Shown here one piece after another: positions 55,324-64,000 of a DNA stretch of 64,000 nt; positions within the stretch are counted from its first letter, which is position 1; every line of letters starts with the position of its first letter. The notes under the pieces were generated by a model. The model was not told the origin of the DNA, searched no databases, and worked only from the letters and a program-made list of their open reading frames with translations. The stretch lies in contig JAJEKV010000015.1 in NCBI GenBank assembly GCA_021234155.1, positions 652,852 through 716,851 on the forward strand, written 5' to 3'. The DNA is from Isoetes taiwanensis. Its lineage: Eukaryota > Streptophyta > Lycopodiopsida > Isoetales > Isoetaceae. The translations under genes were made by a program, and so were the position numbers.

Positions 55324-56430
55324 AAATTTTAACGTTCACGGAACTCAATCGGGTTATGGGACCAGAACAAACAAAGGAGGCATAAGCCCTAACAGAACAG
55401 AGGGCCGAAGCCCAAAAAACAGAACATGGGGTCTAAGCCCCGTTACAACACATAAATAACCAAACCAGAGCGAAACAAAAAAATACATAGCTATACAGTA
55501 ACTGCCCATGGATCAGATGGCCATTGATCTCGAATGATAGCTTGACCTCCCCTATAAACTGCCCACTTCCGTTGTAGGCGAGCCTCTCGCACACGACATA
55601 ATTCTTCTTTCCGTCTACAGAGATGTGCTGGAGTCAAGTCTTCCTGGACGGAGAAGGTGGTTCCTTTAAAATGGTTGCCATGTCGCAGGATGTGCAACCG
55701 GGAAAGAGCATCTTGAAAGCATACCAAGAGGTGACGAGGACGGTCATACCGCACTGCTCCAACCCGCTGGGCCGAGACAATACCATGTGCTTGGATACGC
55801 ATCACTTGGGTAAAAAAATGTGCTGCCTCATCTGTAGCAAGAGAATCACTCGTCTCCTGAATACCCACAATACATAGGTTCAAGTATGCGTCCTCAGGCA
55901 AAGTATGTGTGGATGGCAACCCTGGTTAGGAGTTTCAGAGCCACCGCTGTAAAGCTCTCACCACACCCAAAGGCTAACATCATCCTCTTCAGAAAGTCCC
56001 AGCAGGCACTATCATAGGCTTTTGCAAAATCCAGTTTTAAATACACTATCTGTTGACCTGTTCTGTGCGCCTAATGAATGCCCTCAAATGTCGCCGCTAC
56101 GTTATTGAGAATATCTCTACCAGGGATGAAGCCAGAATGCAACTTGAAGTCTGAGCGATAGGGCCTTCGCAATTATCTTGTATATCGCCGATAGAAGCGT
56201 AATCAGACGCTAGTCAGAAATGGTAGATGGATCCTTCACCTTCAGAATTAGCGAGATACATCCAGTGTTAAGTCTATAGTCCAGCGATTCTGCCCTGAGC
56301 AGATCTTGATAAGTCTAAAACACTGAATCCCCTACCCATTCCCAATATTCTTGGAAGAACTCCACAGGAATGTCATCTACACCTGGGCATTTATGTCGAT
56401 GTGGCAATTAGAAGTCGGGGGGCGCTTTTG
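55324..56430 (-). mobile_element. LINE fragment with RT start and ORF1p-like domain (unit B)
   Basis: Copy of 34863-35985. The RT part (about 55950-56400) again contains CPGVDDIPVEFFQEYW and LDFAKAYDSA on the minus strand with stops. The ORF1p-like part is open here (55491-55919). Confidence 0.75.
55491..55919 (-). pseudogene. L1 ORF1p-like RRM/C-terminal domain, 142 codons
   Basis: Open minus-strand frame with the order typical of L1 ORF1p (Transposase_22): a first strand NLCIVGIQETSD, a helix DEAAHFFTQVM, AHGIVSAQRVG, then RYDRPRHLLVCFQDALSRL (second RNP-like strand), then HFKGTTFSVQEDLTPAHLCR and a basic helix KEELCRVREARLQRKW. ORF1p is the RNA-binding trimer protein of L1 elements. Most land-plant L1 elements instead carry a CCHC-type ORF1. 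It lies downstream of RT sequence on the same strand, the reverse of canonical ORF1-ORF2 order, so it is either a rearranged element or two joined fragments. In unit A the same DNA is split at a CTG-rich stretch near 35240. Confidence 0.65.
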
Positions 56431-57106
56431 CAGTGGCAAGATATTCATAAATTTGTAATTAATGCATTGTACAAGAATAAATTCTGATTTTTTTGCCAGC
56501 TGGATTCCTAATTCATCTCCAATACACAGCCCAATTTTCGGAATTTTCGGAGAATGTCTAGATCAAAGGGTTAGCATTAGAACGGGCGGGCAGCCCGCTA
56601 AGGGGCAACCGAGCCGCACCCTTCCCCAAGTCAAACGAGGCCAGACCTTGCAGGGGCTCCCTCACAAGAGGGGAGAGTCTGGACCCCAGGAGGCGGGATC
56701 CAAAAACGTTCCCGAGGCAGCCCTTCCTGGCAGCGCTCCCACGGTGGGCGATACGCTAATGACCACTCTCCCGGAGCCCGGTTCCCCTATCCGACCGTTG
56801 GATCCTCCGCTCGGGGCCCTTCTTCGAAGGCCCAAAAGATTCCTAGATCGGTCCGAGGAAACTTGTCAAATCGCTGAAGCGCCCCGAGGTCGACCTTTGT
56901 AGAAACCGAGTGTTTTGTCGTTCGGGCTCCCGGAGGCTCCCTCAAGTTTTGAACATACTTTGAAGATTCAATCTTCTAATCTATTAGCATTTGGAGGTGT
57001 TTAACTCCAAAACCACAAAGATTAACAAAATAGCAAAGATCACGCCAAAACTCCAAAGGAATGGGACAAAATAACAATCGAATGGAAAAATAAACCGAGC
57101 ACATTC
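56431..57106. other. GC-rich segment of unknown nature (unit B)
   Basis: Counterpart of 35986-36657. A 146-codon frame (56462-56902) shares its core with the unit A frame but differs in both ends owing to indels near 56585-56660 and 56815-56900. Confidence 0.45.
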
Positions 57107-58511
57107 CACTATAATTGGACGCCGATAAACGACGCCCTGATGTCGCTTCAACGACGACAAGCCGACGCGGGTTTGACACCCGTGCATGCCACGCCGCCTA
57201 TGCCATGTCGATCCCGTGATGTCGTTGAACGACGTGGTGGCCGACGTGGCTTGACACCCGTTCCACATCAGCTCGCACGCCGCCGCCCGCCTGGCCGATG
57301 CCCATAACGCCGTTTAACAACGCCTTTTAAGGCCACTAAACGACGATCGCTTTGTTTGATTTGTAGAAACTTGCTAGTTGGTTTTATTTCTATAAGAAAT
57401 TGTAGGTAATAATTCTAGCACGTTCCCTATAAGACAAACAACATAAAATACAAACAACACAAATAGATAAACAAACTTAATGTTTCTATTTTCATAAAAA
57501 AAAGCTTATACATTATTTATGTCCATCCTGAGGATGTGACAACTACCACTAACCACTTGCATCATTATCTGCACCATTAACGTCATTTTCTCTTTGTTTG
57601 GCTCGATGAGCCATTCTACCAATCGTTCTCTGCAGGGAACGCCAGATGTTAGTGCAATGAGAAGCTCCCTTTCACTCATCTTTGCCACGACGGTGAAGGG
57701 AGGGTTCTCAGCTGAAGGCATTTGATCACTGGAGGCGGGAGAAGCAGGGGGAATGCTGCTGGAACAACATATCGTGCGAAGGTGGTCTTCAACTGCCGGA
57801 CCATTATAGCAAGATGGGCAAGAACACTCAAAAGAAAAGAATACTTTCGTATTCATCATACATGTCGTTCAACGACGTTTCAGTTAGATGCGTCGTTGAA
57901 CGATGTCTACTCTGATCATGACATTTGGCCCGCCAACCTGGCAAGCCAACAAGCCACGCGGGCACTTAGGGCATGTCAGACTAAATAGATGTCGTTCAAC
58001 GACGTCTGGCTGACGTGGCATGACACGCAGGCCGTCTGCCGTGGCAACAGCAGCAGGCCACGCAAGCCGACGCGACACGTCAGTTATAAGAGATGTCGTT
58101 TAACGACGTCACGCTGACGTGTCATGACACGCAGGCCGGCCGTCGTGGCAACAGCAGCAGGCCACGCAAGCCGACGCGACATGTCAGCTACGATCGACGT
58201 CGTTAAACGACGTCTCGCTGACGTCTCATGACACGCAGGTCGGCCGTCGTCGCAACAACAGCAGGCCACACAAGCCAACGTGACATGTCAGCTATGACCG
58301 ACGTCGTTAAACGACGTCTTGTTGACGTGTCATAACACGCAGGCCAGCCGTTGTGGCAACAGCAGCGAGCCACGCAGTTTCGCGCGACACGCCGCCTCGA
58401 TTTGCGCCGTTAAACGACGCCGCTTTAACGACGCCATCGCCGCTCATAGATGTCGCGGACGCCGTTGATCAATGTGCGCACGCCGCTCAAGGTCGAAGAT
58501 CCCTTGTAGTG
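57107..58511. mobile_element. CACTA-type element, non-autonomous (unit B)
   Basis: CACTATAATTGG at 57107 and CTTGTAGTG ending 58511. Subterminal palindrome arrays as in unit A. At both extremes (57118-57350 and 58370-58490) the repeats read ACGCCG where unit A reads ACGTCG, a run of T-to-C changes. In the middle (57990-58080) unit B keeps the regular repeat that is scrambled in unit A. Confidence 0.65.
57506..57859 (-). CDS. 117-codon frame inside the CACTA element
   Basis: Minus-strand frame starting MMNTKVFFSFECSCPSCYNG and ending SGSCHILRMDINNV, with a helical KMSERELLIALTSG and VEWLIEPNKEKMTLMVQIMM. In unit A only the last 60 codons remain open because of changes at 37270-37330. It lies between the two subterminal arrays, where CACTA elements carry transposase or captured host exons. 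It is not transposase-like and not recognised, so a captured gene fragment is my guess. Confidence 0.35.
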   Translation of the reverse strand: MMNTKVFFSFECSCPSCYNGPAVEDHLRTICCSSSIPPASPASSDQMPSAENPPFTVVAKMSERELLIALTSGVPCRERLVEWLIEPNKEKMTLMVQIMMQVVSGSCHILRMDINNV

Positions 58512-59082
58512 GCTGTTTGTAAATACATATTTGTTTTTGGCCAACAGATCCATGAAGATGGCACCAAGCAGATTCTTATCACCAGTAACAGAAATATATT
58601 ACCATCACAATGTCAGAAGCAAGCATTCTAGACAAAGATGATTCTTGGTACAACAACCAGCTGATCGATCTTTACATAGAATAGGCCCTCAAGTGCTGTT
58701 GCTCAACCAGCTGAGACTATTATCTTACATATCATTGCAGGTGTATGAATCAATTTATAGAGGCAGATGAGGTATCCACTCTCTGTTACTTCCTTGATCC
58801 ACTCTTCTACTCAACATTAACCAAAAGAGTAGCTTAAATTCTCAAATTCATATCGGATATAAATTTTGAAGCATGTGATACTTGTTCATTCCTGCATATG
58901 ATGGTCATCACTGGACGGTGTATCTCATTGCTAGTCTAGGGGTAAGATCTGAAATATGTGAGCAAGACATATACTAGCCTCTTTATAGATATATAGCAAG
59001 TGCAAAGGTTTGTAATTGTGTCTTAATGTTTGCCAAGCATATTATTTTTTGCATGTTGGAGTGTGGTTGTTTGGCTCTACAG

Positions 59083-59241
59083 GTTTGTGAAGGATCTACA
59101 AAAACATCTAACAACCAATTGGAAGAAAAGAAAATCTGTAGAAGGCAAACACATATGAATGGATACTGCGTGCAAAGCCGCTTGTGTATTGCTTTGTAAG
59201 CTTGGGAGGCCTATACAATGGAGTAGGCATTATGGCATATC
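59083..59241 (+). pseudogene. Exon-like piece, unit B
   Basis: Same piece as 38649-38807. The acceptor CTCTACAG is kept, but the donor CAG|GTAAGT has become C|GTAAGT, and CTCGTGCAGGCCAGTTG reads CTGCGTGCAAAGCCGCTTG, which shifts the frame. Confidence 0.3.
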
Positions 59242-59692
59242 GTAAGTTACACCAGTACTATTTGCACCTCAAACTTTAGCCAAACATGATGATCTTTCTA
59301 TTTGTGATGCAGGCAGTTGATATTTCTGATTTTAAGTTGTCCATGATTGAAATTGACTAGCAGCGGGAATGAGGCGGGCTGAACCTTATAACACGCCATG
59401 TATGTACCACAGAATGAACTGCTGATTATGAAATCGCATATGATTGTAATGCATATACATTGTTCAAGTTTGTATTTTGAATAAGTTTATTGTAATGAAA
59501 TTACAACACACTCACTGTTGGTAACCGTAAGTGTATGACTCGATGGAGTTCAAATCTTCTAGTTGAAAGCATTTGAATTGCAAGATTGAAGTGTTAAATG
59601 AATAGAAAAATCTTTAAAAATGCTAACTAAGAATTGTATCCGTGGAAAAATTTCAACACTTGGAAATCCAGGCATTGGCCAACTCGAAGGAT

Positions 59693-60929
59693 TCATTCAT
59701 TAAGGAAATATAGATAATACAGAGACAAGTTGCCATTTAACAAGGCATCAACGCCAAAACATATATAGTCATCAGCACATAATTCCTTGTCTTCATGCAA
59801 AAACTTGCTCCCAAAACCATGTGCCCGCACTAAAAAGGTGGCCATTGACTCAATTGGTCCATTAGGATAAGCATCAATGGTATGGGGGCTAGATTCAACA
59901 GAGGCTACTAGTAGAAGCTTATAGTTCTTGATATAGTTATCAACAGTACCCCAAAAATAGGAATCCCCCACCCACATGTTATTCAATATCAGCTAGAGAT
60001 AATCGGTCCTTGCCATTAGCAACAACAAGTTACCATATGCACCTGCTAGCATTTTGTGAGTGTAGAATAGTTCCTAATATCTTCTAAACTGTCTCTCAGT
60101 GAACAAATGGTGGTTTGTATTAATGAAGAACATATAATTCATTTGCAAATCCTCTCTGGTAAATATTAATGTCCAAATCGCACTAGTTTTACAGACCACT
60201 TCATCTGTGATCATTTCACTGACTGGCAAGTGATCCGGAATCCATGTTATTAAATATCAGCCTGAGATAATCTATCTTTACTATTAGTTCAACAAGTTAC
60301 CATATGCATCTGCTAGCATTCTTTCTGGTAAATATTGATGCCCAAATTCGCTCTCTACTTTTATAGACCACTTCATCTATGATCATTTCACTGACTGGCA
60401 AGTGATCTATATAAATACATTGATGTTGCCATCTCTTGCCAACATATACATCCTCTTCAAACCTACCTTCATCTATATCTAGCCTCATCTTATCATATCC
60501 TTTACAGACGTCAATGTATCATATGCAAACGTGAAGCTTCATGCCCACAAAAGGCTGGCCATTCTTTAGCTGTTCATCCCAGCTTGCATCATCTCTAATT
60601 CCTTCTGCAGGTTTAGGAAGGCATGGGAATTCCGATAACATAAGGAAACCAAAGACACTTGACTCCTTTGAGAAATTATCCCAAATTGGAACCTGATCAG
60701 AAAAAGGATCCATGGATGCCTTAGTGAGGCTAAAAGCAGAGAATTTTCCAAATGGATTGAAGACGGAAGGTTTCTTACCAATATTTTGGAGTAAAGACAA
60801 AAGATCAGACTGATCGACTTCCGACAAAGCACAAAAATTGTAAAGAAAGGGCAAATTTTCAAGTTTCAACTTCGAAGAATTTGGCATTGTTCTTGAAATA
60901 AGTGCACAGGTGAAAGTAACAAGAAGCAA
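59693..60929 (-). pseudogene. Unrecognised minus-strand pseudogene (unit B)
   Basis: Three open blocks. N-terminal 136 codons (60519-60929) begin MLLVTFTCALISRTMPNSSK and contain PSVFNPFGKFSAFSLTKASM and EFPCLPKPAEGIRDDASWDE. The middle 63 codons (60297-60488) have EEDVYVGKRWQHQCIYIDHL. The C-terminal 97 codons (59693-59986) start MNNMWVGDSYFWGTVDNYIK and contain AYPNGPIESMATFLVRAHGF. Single stops lie between them, and a middle segment is duplicated. The hydrophobic start of the first block might be a signal peptide (MLLVTFTCALI), but the in-frame MPNSS could equally be the start. The protein family is unknown. Confidence 0.5.
59987..60296. other. Duplicated middle segment of the pseudogene
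   Basis: Contains a diverged copy of the DHLPVSEM-encoding segment (CACTGACTGGCAAGTGATC at about 60219) and a second copy of the CAACAAGTTACCATATGCA sequence (about 60026 and 60288). It is an old internal tandem duplication, identical in unit A (39541-39880). Confidence 0.55.
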
Positions 60930-61597
60930 AAAGCAAAGGAATTGAGAAAAGAACGAGAAAGAAGGATAAAACAGATCATAATGAACTAAAGGTTGAGATC
61001 AAGGAAGTGATCTGGAGTTCTTAAGATCAACAATCTGTCTGTCACAGAGTTGACTCTTATTGACATTGACTCAGATTCGAACCCAAATATCCCACGGGTT
61101 ATAGCTCGATTTGAGCAAGGATTGAACATAATACTTCACCAACTATCCGGCTTCCATTTGTATAAAAATATCACCAAAAAACTTTGAATTCCGTAAAATG
61201 ATATTGATTTTTCTCATGGTAGTTTTTTCTAAAAAATGGAAAAGGTATTGTAGATTTGAAGTGACTGAAGTTATTTTTGGAATTAAACTACATAGGCTGA
61301 TCACCTTAAGCCATCCGGGTTTTGGAAGTTTGAATCTTGTAGTGAGGACATTTAAACTTTGTTGGTATAAGTAAAGCGGGAATTACACTTAGAATTGACT
61401 GATTGCACCATGCATCACATTAACATCACATATACCATGTTGGCATCATGTGCAATTAAGAATCCAACACAGTTTGCATCATAAAATCCACCATGTTGCC
61501 ATCACATGCACCATGTTGACACTACACTTAGAATGAAGTTAGAGCAATATACTTAGAAAATTCGCATAGGGTAAAAGCATGTTAGGGTGATAAAATA

Positions 61598-61975
61598 TTG
61601 GGTCATTTTAATACATATACATTTTTAGAAATGTATAATAATTACCGTGAATTTTGGTTTTTTTTTCGACCGAAAATAGGCATATCGAAAATTCCCTCCA
61701 ATTCTTTCTTCCCCGTTCTTGTTTCTTTGTCATTTGATCTCTCTCGCTTTTACCCTCGCGATCCGCACCTCGATCTCTTGCAAAGTTTACTAAAGCACGC
61801 TTCTTCCGTCGCTTGGCCATTCTCAACAAATCAAAGGTACAATCGCCTTCTTCCCTAGTTTTTTTTTTCTCGCTTTTAATTTATTACTTTAGGTTTTTGT
61901 TTACATGTGCAAGCTCGATTGTTGCACCTTTTAGGACAATTAAAAGATATTTCTTGTTGCATTGCGGTATAGACA
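61598..61975 (+). promoter_or_regulatory. Probable 5' leader and first intron of the coiled-coil gene
   Basis: Pyrimidine-rich leader (TTCTTTCTTCCCCGTTCTTG) with a potential donor AAATCAAAG|GTACAATC near 61835. The acceptor before the ATG reads GCATTGCG|GTATAG here but TTGCATTGCAG|GTATAG in unit A; loss of the A is another CAG-site change. Confidence 0.4.
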
Positions 61976-63198
61976 ATGGCAAAGACACCAAAGAAGAGTG
62001 CTGCCCCTACATCAGTCCGAAAAAATCTCCTGTGGCTTCCAAAGCAGGGGACACATTTGAAGTCCGGAAGTCCCGGTGCAAAGAAGGAGGACACACAAGA
62101 TTTTCTCGCAAGGGATCCGCTAAATATGAAATTCAAGGAAAAATTTGCAGAGTACAACTCTTTAGTGACGTAAGTTTGGGGATCTAAGGAACCTACCGTG
62201 CACGGGTACAAGGATGAGCTAGTGAAGTTGGAAGACCAAAGCAGAATTTTTTACGTGGTATGAGTTTGCATTCGGTAGGAAAGATGTACGTAATCACTAT
62301 GTTCCCCAGATTTTGCTAGAGCATTTGCCTTACACTTGAAAGGTGAATCAGTTGATTGGGATGATGTTAAAAAAAACAGCCACCACAACTAAAAAGCAAG
62401 GTCAAAGAACTGAGGTTTTGACCAAGTTGTAAATGATCTAAGTCCAACAATGCCAAGGGCCACAAGTCCTATGATACTTTCTACAAAAAAGGAGGATCCG
62501 ACAGCTTTGAATGTATTTCTTGAGAGCAGATCCTCTTTGAAGGAAAGCATATGTAAGGAGATGCAGAATTTAGAGGAGACGAGACTGCAGTTATACGAGA
62601 CTTTGAAGCATAGGGAAGGGGAAAGGGCAGTATATTCTAAGCTAGCCCATGAGGCCGAGACTAATTACTTGAATCTGATGTCAGAGTTGGAGGCATTTCA
62701 ACAGCAGATGGATGGAAGTGACGGTAGTGCTATGAAGTTTGAGCACATAAAATGGAAGGTGGAGGATGCAATTGCGCAGAAGAGCAAGCGGGGGCAGGAT
62801 CTAGCTGAGCTTAGCAAGGAAGTGGAAGCAAAAGCATCTGAGTTGAGGCAGCTAGATTCTGAACTCAATTTAAGGTCTTCAAAAAAGGGAGCAATTGAGG
62901 AGGGGGACACAAAGATTTTGGAGTTGAGGGAGTTCTTAGATCACTCCTCGGGTCCTTAGCTTGCAGCCTCCTCCTCCTTTTTTGGTTTCAGCTTCTTGCA
63001 GAGCAACCAAATGTCGGGTTTTCAGTCCCCGCACAAATTAAGTCGTTGTTTTGGTTCCTCCCCGGGTATTGGCATCTTGCGCATATCCCATCGCCTATTA
63101 TGTATCTCTCCTATCTTGCTAGCACAAGGAACAATCACAGGGTACCAGTGCAGCACATGGGATGTGAATCTACCTCGCATTGGGGCTGATTGGAAAAG
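61976..63198 (+). pseudogene. Coiled-coil gene, first coding exon (unit B)
   Basis: ATG at 61976 gives MAKTPKKSAAPTSVRKN and later NMKFKEKFAEYNSLV. After a region with frameshifts (62170-62450) a 169-codon frame opens (62450-62959) that is almost all heptad coiled coil: ESICKEMQNLEETRLQLYET, AHEAETNYLNLMSELEAFQQ, KASELRQLDSELNLRSSKKG. The exon seems to run to a donor at AAAAG|GTAAGCATG (63199). The unit A copy is more damaged in this block (42060-42500). A lysine-rich start plus a long coiled coil suggests a structural or nuclear scaffold protein, but I recognise no family. Whether the gene is intact in the plant cannot be told until error-like indels are resolved. Confidence 0.5.
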
Positions 63199-64000
63199 GT
63201 AAGCATGCATAATCGATTTCTTTCATGTCTTTCTTTATTAGTTCAGGTGTAAGATTGGTAGATGGATATTAGTTAGAAGTTGTGCATTGGTTGTGCATTA
63301 ATTGTTCTCAGAGTATATTAATTACATTTGGGTTTTAAAATGTAGGTTGAAGTGAAGATTTGTAGGGTTGGATCGCTTTGCTTTTCTAGGTCGGGTGTAA
63401 ACATCATGTTAGTACATGCATATTATTAATGTGCATGATGTACAAAGGTTGCCGATAATATTGAGGAGTTACTTTTATGTACTAAGAAAATAGGATAAGT
63501 AGGTAACTGCCTGTGTGTACATTTGTATAACATGTGGTCTTCTACTGGGGGACATTTTGATACATGTTGTACTCTATGATACATTTTAATGCAATTACAA
63601 TTTTCCAGTAAGCTTTTCTACAGTTGGCTCCAAATACATATATCTAATATATCTAGTACAGCTACATGGAATGCATTTATGAATTCTTTTTTCTAGGAAG
63701 CTTTCTACATTTGGATGTGGGTACATAAACTGCATATAGTTCCTGCAATACGTATACATGGAATACATTTGAATTGGATTGTACATTGCTTTTCCGATTG
63801 TACATTTCTTTCACCATCTAGTTATTATTGGTAATGCTTTCATTCTTGCAGGTGACATGGGTAGTATAAAGAAGCCGTGAGAAAGGTATGTGATATGTGG
63901 TTATGGTATTTTCATATGTATTTCAATTTCACCTCGTATGCAGATGCCGGCAAGAACAGAGTAGATCCTCCTGCAAAGACACTTGATTTTTCAAGTTGTG
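63199..64000. other. Intronic sequence of the coiled-coil gene, to window end
   Basis: AT-rich with many TACATTT phrases. Near the end an acceptor-like TTCTTGCAG|GTGACATGG (63851) and a further exon-like start (GTAGATCCTCCTGCAAAGAC at about 63961) match unit A 43410-43545. Confidence 0.4.

Larger units (their letters stand above)
44833..64000. repeat. Tandem duplication 2, unit B (runs off the window)
   Basis: Restarts the sequence of 24860 onward. Order and orientation of all contents match unit A. Unique to B are a complete 595-bp MITE in the LTR and a longer GGAA tract. B ends here at the equivalent of about 43560 in A, so about 1.3 kb would be missing. Confidence 0.95.

Overview
This is repeat-rich nuclear DNA of a land plant. 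The lineage cannot be fixed from the sequence alone. Plant signs are the last exons of an oxidosqualene cyclase, a fragment of a Brittle-1-type adenylate carrier, a nuclear piece resembling plant mitochondrial trnS(UGA), and nested LTR retrotransposons, L1-type LINEs, a CACTA element and a hAT-like MITE. There is no sign of prokaryotic gene organisation.

Layout. 1-10448 is single-copy: AT-rich repeats, the broken Brittle-1 fragment (2136-2583, minus), an intronless minus-strand module of a coiled-coil gene (4382-4780) and an acidic two-frame gene (5263-6589) accompanied by three copies of one palindromic hairpin, the trnS relic (7384-7466), and a composite repeat array (7941-8946). 10449-20508 is a head-to-tail tandem duplication of a ~5.03 kb unit. 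Each unit holds the last two oxidosqualene cyclase exons, a composite repeat array inserted with an 8-bp target duplication at the cyclase stop codon, a 5'-truncated LINE, and one LTR. 20156-34689 is a small non-coding LTR retrotransposon (357-bp LTR, ATAAT target duplication). Its 3' LTR was split by a large, mostly non-coding LTR retrotransposon (23020-34580; LTRs of 1.6-1.8 kb, tRNA-Met primer site, TTTTT target duplication).

24860-44832 (unit A) is followed head-to-tail by a second copy from 44833 past the window end (unit B). Each unit carries most of the large retrotransposon, the outer LTR remnant, a LINE fragment with an L1 ORF1p-like domain, a CACTA element full of ACGTCGTT-AACGACGT palindromes, an unrecognised minus-strand pseudogene, and a multi-exon coiled-coil gene of unknown function.

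A pattern runs through all the duplicated copies. They are nearly identical except for dense patches of substitutions and small indels, most of them centred on CAG, CTG and CCNGG sites. The damage falls on either copy and destroys different ORFs in each. I read this as a read-error signature at CHG-methylated sites, possibly with false or cross-polished duplication, rather than as evolution. This matters for anyone using ORFs from the window. The most intriguing biological leads are a gag-position ORF starting MMRTKQTAR (a match to the histone H3 tail), repeated hairpins in the leader and 3' region of the same retrotransposon, the ORF1p-like LINE domain lying downstream of RT sequence, and the hairpin-associated gene module at 4.4-6.8 kb.
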